From the NCBI RefSeq assembly GCF_947486615.1, contig NZ_CANKUD010000003.1:124001-188000 (forward strand): DNA of 64,000 nt, written 5' to 3'. The DNA comes from an uncultured Modestobacter sp. Its GTDB lineage: Bacteria; Actinomycetota; Actinomycetes; Mycobacteriales; Geodermatophilaceae. The position numbers and the translations under genes were made by a program. The notes beneath the pieces were generated by a model. It searched no databases and was not told the origin of the DNA. It saw only the letters and a list, made by a program, of their open reading frames with translations. Each line of letters begins with the position of its first letter. The first letter of the stretch is position 1. Positions 27,669-35,983 of the stretch are shown piece after piece.

Positions 27669-28973
27669 GTGACCCGCGCCGCCGCCCCCGCTCCCGAGAC
27701 GAGCCGCCGGGGCCTGGTCCTGGTCGGGACGGCGATCGTGCTGACCGGCTTCAACCTGCGCACCGCGGTCAACAGCGTCGGCCCGGTGCTGGAGGAGATC
27801 GAGCACGGCCTGGGCATCTCCTCCGGGCTGGCCGGGCTGATCACCAGCATGCCGCTGATCTGCTTCGCGCTGATCGGCTTCGCCGGCCCGCCGCTGGCTG
27901 CCCGGTTCCGGGACGGGCACGTGCTCGCCGCGGCGCTGCTGGTGATGACCCTCGGCCTCCTGCTGCGGGTGGCCGTGCCGAGCATCTGGGTGTTCCTGGT
28001 GGGCACCGTGGCGACGATGGTCGGCGGCGCGCTCGGCAACGTGCTGCTGCCCGGGCTGGTGAAGCGGTGGTTCCCCGACCGCACCGGCCTGCTGGTCGGC
28101 GCGTACAGCACCGCGCTGGCCGTCGGCGGCGCGGTGGCCAGCGTCTCGACCGCGCCCATCGCCGAGGCGGTCGGCGCCGACGGGTGGCGGTGGGCGCTGG
28201 GCATCTGGGCGGTCTTCGCCCTCGTCGCCGCGCTGCCCTGGCTCGCCGTCCCGGTCCGGCCGGGAGCCTCGCGCGGCGGGCACACCGCCGTCCGGCTGCG
28301 CGCGCTGGGCCGCAGCCGGCTGGCCTGGACGATGGCCGCCTTCTTCGGGCTGCAGTCCATGCAGGCCTACGTGATCGTCGGCTGGACGGCGCAGTACCTG
28401 CGCGACCAGGGGATGTCGGCGCACGCGGCCGGCTTCCTGGTCGGGCTGAACGCGCTCATCGTGATCCCGCTCAACGCCGTCGTCCCGCTGGGTGCGGTCC
28501 GCCAGCACCTCCAGCGGCCGATGCTGCTGGCGTTCGTCGCCTGCTACCTGGCCGGCTGGACCGGCCTGCTGGTGGCGCCGCTGACCCTCACCTGGCTGTG
28601 GGTCTGCCTGCTGGGCCTGGGCATGGGCACCTTCGCGATGATCCTGGCGCTGTTCGGCCTCCGCGGCCGCACGCCGGAGTCGGTCGGCGCGCTGTCCACG
28701 GTCGCCCAGGGCTGGGGCTACGCCGTGGCCGGGGTGGGTCCGCTGCTGGTCGGCCTGCTGCGCGGGCTGACCGGCGGCTACACCGGCATGTTCGTGCTGG
28801 TCTACGCCGGCGTCGGCCTGCTGCTGGTCACCGGGTGGTCGATCTGCCGGGAGCGGTACGTCGACGACGAGGTCGCCGGGCTGGTGGCCCCGGGCGACCG
28901 GCCCGTCCCCGGTCGGGACGACGTCGAGGTCGCCGGCGCCGAGCCGCCGGTGACCCTCCGCCCGCGCGAGTAG
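27669..28973 (+). CDS. MFS transporter, CynX/NimT type
   Basis: A 434-residue 12-TM carrier. RRGLVLVGTAIVLTGFNLRTAVNSVGPVLEEIEHGLGISSGLAGLITSMP is the cyanate-permease (CynX) and NimT-like opening, with the invariant FNLRTAV. RFRDGHVLAAALLVMTLGLLLRV is the motif-A region, and VKRWFPDRTGLLVGAYSTALAVGGA follows. The second half begins ALGRSRLAWTMAAFFGLQSMQAYVIVGW, another family hallmark. The C-terminal ~40 residues are hydrophilic. The GTG start has GGGCGGAC upstream. Substrate is unknown; the family includes cyanate and 2-nitroimidazole transporters. The stop is 8 bp from a convergent methyltransferase gene. Confidence 0.88.
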   Translation: MTRAAAPAPETSRRGLVLVGTAIVLTGFNLRTAVNSVGPVLEEIEHGLGISSGLAGLITSMPLICFALIGFAGPPLAARFRDGHVLAAALLVMTLGLLLRVAVPSIWVFLVGTVATMVGGALGNVLLPGLVKRWFPDRTGLLVGAYSTALAVGGAVASVSTAPIAEAVGADGWRWALGIWAVFALVAALPWLAVPVRPGASRGGHTAVRLRALGRSRLAWTMAAFFGLQSMQAYVIVGWTAQYLRDQGMSAHAAGFLVGLNALIVIPLNAVVPLGAVRQHLQRPMLLAFVACYLAGWTGLLVAPLTLTWLWVCLLGLGMGTFAMILALFGLRGRTPESVGALSTVAQGWGYAVAGVGPLLVGLLRGLTGGYTGMFVLVYAGVGLLLVTGWSICRERYVDDEVAGLVAPGDRPVPGRDDVEVAGAEPPVTLRPRE

Positions 28974-28980
28974 CCGCCCC

Positions 28981-29754
28981 TCAGGCGGAGAGCTGGAGTG
29001 CCCGCTTCAGCTCCGTGGCCCGGTCCCGGGTGACCTGCGGGGAGCGGGTGAGCAGGGCGACCGCGACCACGTACTCGTCCTCCCCCGCCCAGCCGTGGCC
29101 CGCCGCGGTGAGCCGGGTGATGTGCTCGCGCACCTTCGGCTCACGGCTGTAGGCGCCGAACTCCAGGCCCATCGCCAGGAAGTTCACCACCCGGTAGCCG
29201 AGGTCTGCGGCGGTGGCCAGGGTGGCGGCCGGGTCGGAGTAGCTGGGCAGGGCCACCAGCAGGTGGTCGAAGCCGGCCTTCAGCAGCCGGAGCACCAGGT
29301 CGTTGCCGTACCAGCCACCCCACAGCTCGGGCATCATGATGTCGCCGTCCGGCGCCGGGATGTAGGGCGGGTTGGCGATCACCGTCGAGACGTCCCGGCC
29401 GCTCGGCGAGTCGGCCCAGCCGAAGAAGTCACCGTGCTCGACGGTGTAGCGGTCGGCGACGTCCAGGCCGCTGATCGTCTGCCGGGCCCGCTCCACCGAG
29501 GTCGCGCTGATGTCGGTGCCGTGCACCCGCAGCCCGGGCACGGCGCGCACCACGTGGGCGATGGCCCGCGCGTCACCGCTGCCGAGCTCGGCCACGCCCT
29601 CGCTCTGCCAGGGCACCACCGACGCGTACTGGGTGAGCAGCAGCTGCACGGAGAACGCGTAGTGGGCCGATTCCTCGGCACAGTCGAAGAAGCCGTCCAC
29701 GACGTGGTTGCCCGACGGTTGGGGCAGCAGAACAGCGGTGTCCCGGGGGTCCAT
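28981..29754 (-). CDS. SAM-dependent methyltransferase with NPPY motif
   Basis: A 257-residue class I methyltransferase. EGVAELGSGDARAIAHVVRAVPGLRVHGTDIS carries the SAM-binding motif I and the acidic end of strand 2. VSTVIANPPYIPAPDG has the NPPY catalytic motif typical of enzymes that methylate amide or amino nitrogen, such as HemK/PrmC-like or DNA N-methylases. It lacks the N-terminal helical domain of PrmC, so the substrate is open. ATG 29754 has AGGGGG upstream. It converges on the CynX-type carrier and follows no obvious operon partner. Confidence 0.82.
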   Translation of the reverse strand: MDPRDTAVLLPQPSGNHVVDGFFDCAEESAHYAFSVQLLLTQYASVVPWQSEGVAELGSGDARAIAHVVRAVPGLRVHGTDISATSVERARQTISGLDVADRYTVEHGDFFGWADSPSGRDVSTVIANPPYIPAPDGDIMMPELWGGWYGNDLVLRLLKAGFDHLLVALPSYSDPAATLATAADLGYRVVNFLAMGLEFGAYSREPKVREHITRLTAAGHGWAGEDEYVVAVALLTRSPQVTRDRATELKRALQLSA

Positions 29755-29865
29755 GCAGACCCCCTACCCCGATCGGCGCTCCGTCACCCGGTGCCGGGCA
29801 ACCGTTCACCCAGTGGTGCCGCCGCCGTCGCCGAGCCGTTCCCGGCGCCGATCAGCACGGCGGGG

Positions 29866-30471
29866 TCAGGACGGCGGGGTCGCCGGGTCCGCGCGCCGGG
29901 TGTCGGCGCGGCTGAAGTTGCGGAACGACCGGGACGGCGTGGGCCCCCGCTGGTCCTGGTAGCGCGAGCCGTAGACGGCCGACCCGTAGGGGTGCTCGGC
30001 GGCGGAGCTGAGCTGGAACAGGCACAGCTGGCCGATCTTCATCCCCGGCCAGAGGGTGATCGGCAGGTTCGCCACGTTGGAGAGCTCGAGGGTGATGTGC
30101 CCGGTGAAGCCCGGGTCCACGAACCCCGCGGTCGAGTGGGTCAGCAGCCCGAGGCGGCCCAGCGAGGACTTGCCCTCCAGCCGGGCGGCGAGGTCGTCGG
30201 GGATGCGCACGACCTCCAGCGTCGAGCCGAGCACGAACTCGCCCGGGTGCAGCACGAACGGGTCGTCCCCGGTCGGCTCGACCAGCGTGGTCAGGTCGTC
30301 CTGCTGCTGCGCCGGGTCGATGTGGGTGTACCGGGCGTTGTTGAACACCCGGAAGAACCGGTCGAGCCGCACGTCGATGCTCGAGGGCTGCACCATCGCG
30401 GCCTCGTAGGGCTCGATGCCGAGCCGGCCGGCGGTCAGGGCGGCACGGATGTCGCGGTCGGACAGCAGCAT
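29866..30471 (-). CDS. dcd: dCTP deaminase, possibly dUMP-forming
   Basis: A 201-residue trimeric-dUTPase-fold enzyme. [23 protein letters not shown] is the standard N-terminus. Active-site motifs are [57 protein letters not shown] (catalytic Glu in the last part) and [11 protein letters not shown]. It makes dUTP from dCTP, and in many actinobacteria the enzyme continues directly to dUMP; I infer but cannot prove that bifunctionality. ATG 30471 has no Shine-Dalgarno, and a -10-like TAGACT ends 8 bp upstream, so the mRNA is probably leaderless. It is divergent from the PAS/chemoreceptor pair. Confidence 0.96.
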   Translation of the reverse strand: MLLSDRDIRAALTAGRLGIEPYEAAMVQPSSIDVRLDRFFRVFNNARYTHIDPAQQQDDLTTLVEPTGDDPFVLHPGEFVLGSTLEVVRIPDDLAARLEGKSSLGRLGLLTHSTAGFVDPGFTGHITLELSNVANLPITLWPGMKIGQLCLFQLSSAAEHPYGSAVYGSRYQDQRGPTPSRSFRNFSRADTRRADPATPPS

Positions 30472-30478
30472 GGCGCGG

Positions 30479-30484
30479 AGTCTA
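30479..30484 (-). promoter_or_regulatory. -10 element for a leaderless dcd transcript
   Basis: TAGACT on the minus strand is followed by CCGCGCC and the dcd ATG, which puts the likely start site at or next to the ATG. No ribosome-binding sequence fits in between. Confidence 0.55.
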
Positions 30485-30594
30485 GGGACCGCCTGGAGGA
30501 CGGCGGCCGTCGTCCCGTCCACCTGGCCGTCGAACTGCCGATGACGAGGGGGCACCAGCCGGTGCCGGAACTCCAGCGCACAGAGAGGGGCGAG

Positions 30595-31173
30595 ATGGTC
30601 ACGACGCGGCCGGCGCCCGACGAGGCCCGATCGAGGCGGCAGGTCGTCCGACCGACCGGCGTCGAGCGGACGTTCTCCGCCGACGAGCTCATCGTCTCCA
30701 AGACCGACCCCCGAGGCGTGATCACCTACGCCAACGACGTCTTCCTGCGGGTCAGCGGCTACGACCTGGACGAGGTCATGGGTCAGCCGCACAACCTGAT
30801 CCGGCACCCGGAGATGCCCAAGGCGGTGTTCAAGCTGCTGTGGGACACCCTCGCCGAGGGGCAGGAGGTCTTCGCCTACATCGACAACCTGGCCGCCGAC
30901 GGCGCCAACTACTGGGTGCTGGCGCACGTGACGCCGTCCTTCCGCGCCGACGGGCGGGTGGTCGGCTACCACTCCAACCGGCGCCGTCCGTCGGCCCGCG
31001 CCGTGGCCGCGGTACGCCCGCTGTACGCGCAGTTGGTCGCCGAGGAACGCCGCCAGCCCAACGGCCGGGCCGCGGTCGAGGCGTCCAGCCGGCTGCTGGG
31101 CGAGCTGGTCGCGCAGCACGCGTCGTCCTACGAGGAGTTCGTGTGGTCGGTCATCGGGGAGGAGGAGCTGTGA
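30595..31173 (+). CDS. Aer-type PAS sensor protein (split receptor subunit)
   Basis: A 192-residue soluble protein with one PAS domain (about residues 25-125): [62 protein letters not shown]. The block [12 protein letters not shown] and the later [30 protein letters not shown] match the FAD-binding PAS of the aerotaxis sensor Aer. The C-terminal ~65 residues are helical ([15 protein letters not shown] ... [15 protein letters not shown]). AGAGAGGGG precedes the ATG. The stop overlaps the chemoreceptor start by GTGA, so the two proteins are made together. Redox or oxygen sensing is inferred from the PAS similarity. Confidence 0.85.
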   Translation: MVTTRPAPDEARSRRQVVRPTGVERTFSADELIVSKTDPRGVITYANDVFLRVSGYDLDEVMGQPHNLIRHPEMPKAVFKLLWDTLAEGQEVFAYIDNLAADGANYWVLAHVTPSFRADGRVVGYHSNRRRPSARAVAAVRPLYAQLVAEERRQPNGRAAVEASSRLLGELVAQHASSYEEFVWSVIGEEEL

Positions 31174-32129
31174 GCGTGCGTCGCCGCGGAGACGGCCAGC
31201 TCAGCGACGCCGCGGAGCTGGAGGTGTACCGGGCGTTCGTCCGGCAGCTCGTGACGGCGTGCGAGAGCGCGGCCGCCGGCGACCTGGAGGCGCGCAGCCG
31301 CCCGGTGCCCGGCTCCTGCGGCGTCCCCGAGCTCGTCGCACTGCACAACAGCCTCAACCGGGTGCTGGACGTCTCCGACGCGTTCGTGCGCGAGGCCGGG
31401 GCGGCGCTGACGTCGGCGGCCGAGGGCCGGTTCCACCGCCGGCTGCTGCTGACCGGGCTGTCCGGCGCCTACCGCCGGGGCGCCGAGGTGATCAACACCG
31501 CCCGCGCGGCGATGCGGGAGTCCGCGGCCCGGGTGGCCGAGGCGCAGACCTCCCGGCTGCGGCTGGCCGACGAGTTCGAGACGGTCGTGCTCGGGATGAG
31601 CGAGCAGGTGGCGACGGCATCGACCGAGCTGTCCGCCTCGGCCCACGGCCTGACCCAGGCCGCGACGGCGGCCAGCGGCGAGGTGACAGCGGCCCGCGGC
31701 ACGATCGACTCGCTGACCCGCTCGTCGGCGGAGATCAAGGGCATCGTGGCGATGATCGACTCGGTCGCGGCGCAGACCCGGCTGCTGGCGCTCAACGCCA
31801 CCATCGAGGCGGCCCGGGCCGGCGAGGCCGGCAAGGGCTTCGCGGTGGTGGCCTCCGAGGTGAAGGACCTCGCCGACGAGACCGCCCGGTCGACCGAGCG
31901 GATCACCGCCCAGGTCGAGTCGATGCGCACCGCGTGCGACGACGTCGCCGCCGGCATGAGCACCGTGGGCACCACGGTGGCGGAGATGAACGGCCTGGTG
32001 GACGGGATCGTCGCCGCCGTGGACGGCTCGGCGTCCCTGGGCCCGGCCGGGGACACCACCGGGTTGTCCCGGATGGCGGAGAAGCTGCGCACCGAGATGA
32101 CCGGCTTCCTCGCCGAGATGCGCAGCTGA
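31170..32129 (+). CDS. Soluble methyl-accepting chemotaxis-type protein
   Basis: A 319-residue protein without membrane helices. The first ~140 residues look like one or two HAMP-like modules ([43 protein letters not shown]). The signalling hairpin tip lies in [51 protein letters not shown], the conserved CheA/CheW-contacting sequence. It is coupled by GTGA overlap to the PAS protein, and together they have the parts of Aer split over two chains. No cheA, cheW or flagellar gene is in the window. Start GTG 31170 ([13 protein letters not shown]) has GGAGGAG upstream. Confidence 0.88.
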   Translation: MSVRRRGDGQLSDAAELEVYRAFVRQLVTACESAAAGDLEARSRPVPGSCGVPELVALHNSLNRVLDVSDAFVREAGAALTSAAEGRFHRRLLLTGLSGAYRRGAEVINTARAAMRESAARVAEAQTSRLRLADEFETVVLGMSEQVATASTELSASAHGLTQAATAASGEVTAARGTIDSLTRSSAEIKGIVAMIDSVAAQTRLLALNATIEAARAGEAGKGFAVVASEVKDLADETARSTERITAQVESMRTACDDVAAGMSTVGTTVAEMNGLVDGIVAAVDGSASLGPAGDTTGLSRMAEKLRTEMTGFLAEMRS

Positions 32130-32262
32130 CCTGCCGCGGGCCGGGGCCGGCCGCCGGTCACCCGATGGGGCGAACCGCGGCCGGCCTCCTCCAGTTCCGC
32201 CACCGGCGCGCCGATGCCCTCCCGTCGAGCGCCCTCCCCGGGCGCGGGTGGAGGAGGACCGG

Positions 32263-34977
32263 ATGGGTCTCGTGCGGACCAGCAGTCGGCAGGTGCGCGC
32301 CGTCGCCGTGGTGGCGGCTGCGCTCACCGGGTTCGGCGGCGCCGCCGCGGTCGACGCGATGGCCCAGCCGGACGTGGCGGTGGCCGACGGCTTCGGCGCC
32401 GGCGACGGCCTGACCCGCTACGTCGTCAGCGCCACCTCCGGGGACGCCTCACCCGAGCTGCTGGCCACCCTGGCCGGCCAGGACGGCGTCGACTCGGCCC
32501 AACGCCTCTTCGACGGCAGCGCGCTGGTGGCGGCCGACGGGGTGACGCCGCAGCAGCTGCGCGCGGTCGCCGGGGTGTCCGGTGTCGAGCTCTCGCCGTC
32601 CGTCCCGGTGCTCGGCACGGCCTCGGACCCCTACTACGCCCCGTACGGCTGGCACCTGGAGAACACCGGCGCCAACGCCTACGGCCAGACCGAGGTCCGG
32701 GCCGACGCCGACATCGACGGCTCGGTGGCCTGGGACGCCACGACCGGCGACGGGATGGTCGTCGCCGTCGTCGACACCGGCTACGACTCCGACCACCCCG
32801 ACCTGGCCGGCGCGCTGTGGACCAACCCGTCCTGCGGTCCGGAGGACGCCGACGGCGACAGGCTCACCGGCGACTGCCACGGCTGGAACTTCACCACCAA
32901 CAGCCCGGACGTCGACAACGGCACCGGCGGGTCGCACGGCGCCACCGTCGCCGGCGTCATCGGTGCCCGCAAGGACAACGGCCTCGGCTCGGCCGGCGTC
33001 GCCCCCGACATCACCCTGATGCCGCTGGTGATCGGCTCCGGCGAGGGCGTCGACGTGAACCTGGGCGCACAGGCGATCCGCTACGCCGCCGACCACGGCG
33101 CGTCCGTCGTCAACGCCTCCTGGGGCGGGCCGGTCACCGGCACGGCGCTGACCGCCCTGCAGTCCGCCGTCGACTACGCCGCCAGCAAGGGCGTGCTGGT
33201 CGTCGCCGCCGCGGGCAACGACTCGGGGAACCGGGACACCTCGCTGGTCTACCCGGCCAGCCTGACCCAGCCCAACGTGGTCACCGTCGGCAACTCCACC
33301 GCCGCCGACACGGTGGCCCCCAGCTCGGCCTACGGCGCCACCTCGGTCGACCTGTTCGCCCCGGGCACCCTGGTGATCACCACCTGGAACGACGGCGACT
33401 ACCGCCTGGTGTCCGGCACCTCCATCGCCGCTCCGCAGGTCGCGGCCGCGCTCGCCCTGTACCAGGCCACGATGCCCACGGCCTCGCTGGCGGACGTGCG
33501 CGCGGCGATGCTCGCCGACGTCGACCCGGTGGCGGCGTTCACCGGCCGGTCGGTCACCGGCGGCCGGCTCAACGTCAGCCGCCTGGACCCGGCCGGCGCC
33601 GTCCGCGTGGGGTACGAGTTCACCTCGATGACCGGCCCGGTGGGCCCGGTGAGCCCGCAGGTCCGCGCCACCGGCCCGGCCGTGGCCGGCCGTTACGAGG
33701 TCGTCGTCGGCCTGGGCATGGAGCACGGCGGCGAGGTCTTCGCCCTCTCCGGCGAGCCGCTCACCTTCGCCGGCACGACGCTGACCACGGACGACGCCGG
33801 GCAGGTCACCTTCCCCCTGGGCGACCAGACCACCGCCGACGGGCTCACCGTGGCCCCCACGGCCGACCTCGCCCAGGGGCGGTACGCGCTCAGCGTGCAG
33901 CTGCTCGTCGACGGCCAGCCGCTGGGCGAGACGTTCGCCGCGCCGCTGCTGGTCGGCGACGTCACGCCGGCCCCGGACGGGACCGGTGGCAGCACGCCCG
34001 CAGCCCCCGGCACGGGCGACTCGGACACCGGGACGGGCACCGACACCGGCACCGACGGATCGGGCACGGGTGGCTCGGGCGACCCGGGCACCGGCGGGTC
34101 GGGCACCGGCGACACCGGCACCGGCACGGGCGGCTCGGGTGGCGGCTCCACGGAGCCGGGCACCGGCGACTCGGGCAGCGCGCCCGACGCACCGGTCACC
34201 ACACCGGGCACCAGCACCCCCGGCACCGGCGACTCCGGTACCGGTGACTCCGGCACGGGTGACGGCGGGACCGCCGACCCGGGCTCCGGCGACGGCACCG
34301 GCTCGACCCCGGGCACGACACCGGACAGCGGGACCGACAGCGGGACCGACACCGGCACCACACCGGGCACCACGCCGGGCGACAGCCCGAGCACGCCCGG
34401 GACGACGCCGGGCACGGACAGCCCCGACACCGGGACCGGCGACGGCAGCACGCCCGACGTGGTGACCTACCCCGAGACCGGCGTCTTCGGCCTGACCAGC
34501 ATCTCCCCGTCGGTGGTCAGCACCGCCGGCGGGACCCGGGTGACCGTCACCGGCACGAACCTGCCCGACGACGTCGGGGTGCGGATCGGGGGTGCCCAGG
34601 CCGCGACCGTGCTGCGGGCCGATGGCACCTCGGTCGAGTTCGAGGCACCGGCGCGGGTGGCCGGCAGCTACGACGTCTGGGTGTTCAGCGCCGGCGGCGC
34701 GGAGTCCTCGGTGCTCACCGATGCCCTCAGCTACGTCGACGACCCGGCCGGCGGCGGCAGCAGCCCCGGCACCGACGACGGGTCGGGCAGCGACGGCTCG
34801 GACGGCACCGGCGGCGGGACCACCCCGGCCGACGGCACCGGCGGCGGCGCCGGCGACCCGGTGACGACGGTCGGCCCGAACGGGGAGCGGCTGGTGCGGT
34901 CGGCGGCGTTCCGGTCGCTGGGCGCGTCGTTCTGGTCGCTGGACTGCAGCACCAGCTGCCGGGGCGTGCGGCTCTGA
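32263..34977 (+). CDS. Secreted subtilisin-like (S8) protease with repeat linker and IPT/TIG domain
   Basis: A 904-residue exported protein. A signal peptide occupies the first ~35 residues (RQVRAVAVVAAALTGFGGAAAVDAMA). The catalytic triad is visible: Asp in VVAVVDTGYDSDHPD (about residue 175), His in GGSHGATVAGVIGA (about 228) and Ser in LVSGTSIAAPQVAAALALY (about 390). A beta-rich segment follows, then a low-complexity Gly/Thr/Ser/Pro/Asp stretch of ~165 residues. An IPT/TIG fold comes next (GLTSISPSVVSTAGGTRVTVTGTNLPDDVGVRIGG, about 745-825). A second GGGSS linker and a short tail with two Cys (LDCSTSCRGVRL) end the chain. ATG 32263 has GGAGGAGG upstream. It is probably a secreted or wall-attached protease that degrades external protein. 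Confidence 0.93.
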   Translation: MGLVRTSSRQVRAVAVVAAALTGFGGAAAVDAMAQPDVAVADGFGAGDGLTRYVVSATSGDASPELLATLAGQDGVDSAQRLFDGSALVAADGVTPQQLRAVAGVSGVELSPSVPVLGTASDPYYAPYGWHLENTGANAYGQTEVRADADIDGSVAWDATTGDGMVVAVVDTGYDSDHPDLAGALWTNPSCGPEDADGDRLTGDCHGWNFTTNSPDVDNGTGGSHGATVAGVIGARKDNGLGSAGVAPDITLMPLVIGSGEGVDVNLGAQAIRYAADHGASVVNASWGGPVTGTALTALQSAVDYAASKGVLVVAAAGNDSGNRDTSLVYPASLTQPNVVTVGNSTAADTVAPSSAYGATSVDLFAPGTLVITTWNDGDYRLVSGTSIAAPQVAAALALYQATMPTASLADVRAAMLADVDPVAAFTGRSVTGGRLNVSRLDPAGAVRVGYEFTSMTGPVGPVSPQVRATGPAVAGRYEVVVGLGMEHGGEVFALSGEPLTFAGTTLTTDDAGQVTFPLGDQTTADGLTVAPTADLAQGRYALSVQLLVDGQPLGETFAAPLLVGDVTPAPDGTGGSTPAAPGTGDSDTGTGTDTGTDGSGTGGSGDPGTGGSGTGDTGTGTGGSGGGSTEPGTGDSGSAPDAPVTTPGTSTPGTGDSGTGDSGTGDGGTADPGSGDGTGSTPGTTPDSGTDSGTDTGTTPGTTPGDSPSTPGTTPGTDSPDTGTGDGSTPDVVTYPETGVFGLTSISPSVVSTAGGTRVTVTGTNLPDDVGVRIGGAQAATVLRADGTSVEFEAPARVAGSYDVWVFSAGGAESSVLTDALSYVDDPAGGGSSPGTDDGSGSDGSDGTGGGTTPADGTGGGAGDPVTTVGPNGERLVRSAAFRSLGASFWSLDCSTSCRGVRL
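33970..34460 (+). repeat. Imperfect in-frame repeats encoding the GTGDSGTG-type linker
   Basis: Short units such as ggcaccggcgactcgggcac recur many times within the protease gene, coding GTGDSGTG and DSGTDTGTTPG variants. Such tracts are prone to length change between strains. Confidence 0.75.
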
Positions 34978-34990
34978 CCCGCTGAGACGC

Positions 34991-35029
34991 ACAGTCGCCC
35001 CCGACCGGGTTCCGGTCGGGGGCGACTGT
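34991..35029 (+). terminator. Perfect 18-bp hairpin terminator after the protease gene
   Basis: ACAGTCGCCCCCGACCGG-GTT-CCGGTCGGGGGCGACTGT, no mismatch, 3-nt loop, followed by CTTGCT. It separates the protease from the tRNA gene. Confidence 0.85.
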
Positions 35030-35064
35030 CTTGCTAGGGTGTCCACACAGGCCATCGGTCTGAC

Positions 35065-35135
35065 GCGGGTGTAGTTCAATGGTAGAACATCAGCTTCCCA
35101 AGCTGACAGTGCGAGTTCGATTCTCGTCACCCGCT
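35065..35135 (+). tRNA. tRNA-Gly (anticodon CCC)
   Basis: A 71-nt cloverleaf folds by eye. Acceptor arms are GCGGGTG / CACCCGC with discriminator T. The D arm is GTTC-AATGGTA-GAAC. The anticodon arm is TCAGC-TTCCCAA-GCTGA, giving anticodon CCC that reads GGG. The T arm is GCGAG-TTCGATT-CTCGT. CCA is not encoded. A -10-like TAGGGT lies at 35035-35040. No repeated 3' end was noticed nearby, so there is no sign of tRNA-targeted integration. Confidence 0.95.
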
Positions 35136-35184
35136 CTCCTCTTCTCCCACTGCGCCGAGCGCGCCGTTCGGCGACGCTGGCCCG

Positions 35185-35730
35185 GTGAGCGCCTCCCCCG
35201 CCGTCCGCACCGTCCCGACGGCCGATCTCTCCGCCGCCGAGCTCGACCGGCTCCGCACCTTCCTGGACAGCGCCTACGCCGGCCGCTTCGGCGACGACGA
35301 CTGGTCGCACGCGCTGGGCGGGGTGCACGTGCTCGCCACGGTGGACGGCGAGCCGGCGGGCCACGCGGCGGTCGTCGTCCGGCAGCTGATCGTCGGGGCC
35401 GCCACCCTGCGCACCGGTTTCGTCGAGGCGGTGGCCACCGATGCCGCCCTGCGGCGCCGCGGTGTCGGCACCGCGGTGATGGCCGAGGTCGAGCGGCTGG
35501 TCCGCGGCGGCTTCGAGCTGGGCGCGCTGGCGGCGAGCGAGGACGGCGCGGCCCTCTACGCGCGCCGGGGCTGGCTGCGCTGGGCGGGGCAGACCGCTGC
35601 CCTCACCCCCGACGGCATCGTGGACAGCCCGGACGAGGCGGTGTTCGTGCTGCCCACCCCGGCCACCCCGGTGCCGCTGGACACCGCCGTCCGGCTGGTC
35701 TGCGACTGGCGCCGCGGCGACCTGTGGTGA
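35185..35730 (+). CDS. GNAT acetyltransferase of the aminoglycoside 2'-N-acetyltransferase AAC(2')-I type
   Basis: A 181-residue GNAT enzyme. Collinear similarity to chromosomal AAC(2')-Ic of mycobacteria is visible by eye: AYAGRFGDDDWSHALGGVHVLA, HAAVVVRQLIVGAATLRTGFVEAVATDAALRRRGVGTAVMAEVE (acetyl-CoA loop RRRGVGT), RGGFELGALAASEDGAALYARRGWLRWAGQTAALTP and the C-terminal VFVLP ... VRLVCDWRRGDLW. The family acetylates the 2'-amine of aminoglycosides, but the natural role in actinobacteria is debated. GTG 35185 starts 50 bp after the tRNA gene. Whether it confers resistance cannot be told from sequence. Confidence 0.85.
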   Translation: MSASPAVRTVPTADLSAAELDRLRTFLDSAYAGRFGDDDWSHALGGVHVLATVDGEPAGHAAVVVRQLIVGAATLRTGFVEAVATDAALRRRGVGTAVMAEVERLVRGGFELGALAASEDGAALYARRGWLRWAGQTAALTPDGIVDSPDEAVFVLPTPATPVPLDTAVRLVCDWRRGDLW

Positions 35731-35774
35731 CGCGGGGGCTTGCCGGCGGGCCGGCCGGCCGCGAGGGTGCCGCC

Positions 35775-35951
35775 ATGGACGACGGCTACGGCGACATCGG
35801 CTTCGTGGTGCTGACCCCGGCGCAGCGCCGGTGGGCCCGGTTCATCCGGGTCACCGGCCTGCGTGAGGTGCTCTTCTTCCTGGACTGCTCGGTCCCGCTC
35901 ACCCGCGGGCGGCTGCGCCGCTGGCACAGCCCCGGCCTGCCCCGCCGCTGA
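35775..35951 (+). CDS. Small conserved-looking protein, 58 residues, unknown
   Basis: ATG 35775 gives MDDGYGDIGFVVLTPAQRRWARFIRVTG and ends GRLRRWHSPGLPRR. Charged and Trp-containing, with a hydrophobic segment LREVLFFLDCSVPL too short to be a clear membrane helix. The same frame also has GTG 35727 overlapping the acetyltransferase stop, which would give 74 residues and coupled translation. Codon bias fits the neighbours. No function is assignable. Confidence 0.5.
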   Translation: MDDGYGDIGFVVLTPAQRRWARFIRVTGLREVLFFLDCSVPLTRGRLRRWHSPGLPRR

Positions 35952-35983
35952 CGCCACAGACGCGCCAGCGGCGGGGCCCCACG

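Noticed and set aside
26511-28508. 665-residue minus-strand ORF opposite DUF389 and the MFS carrier
   Set aside because: Antisense shadow of two membrane proteins with clear helices on the plus strand.
35065-35951. Genomic island integrated at tRNA-Gly
   Set aside because: No integrase, no duplicated tRNA 3' end and no change in base composition; the following genes look native.
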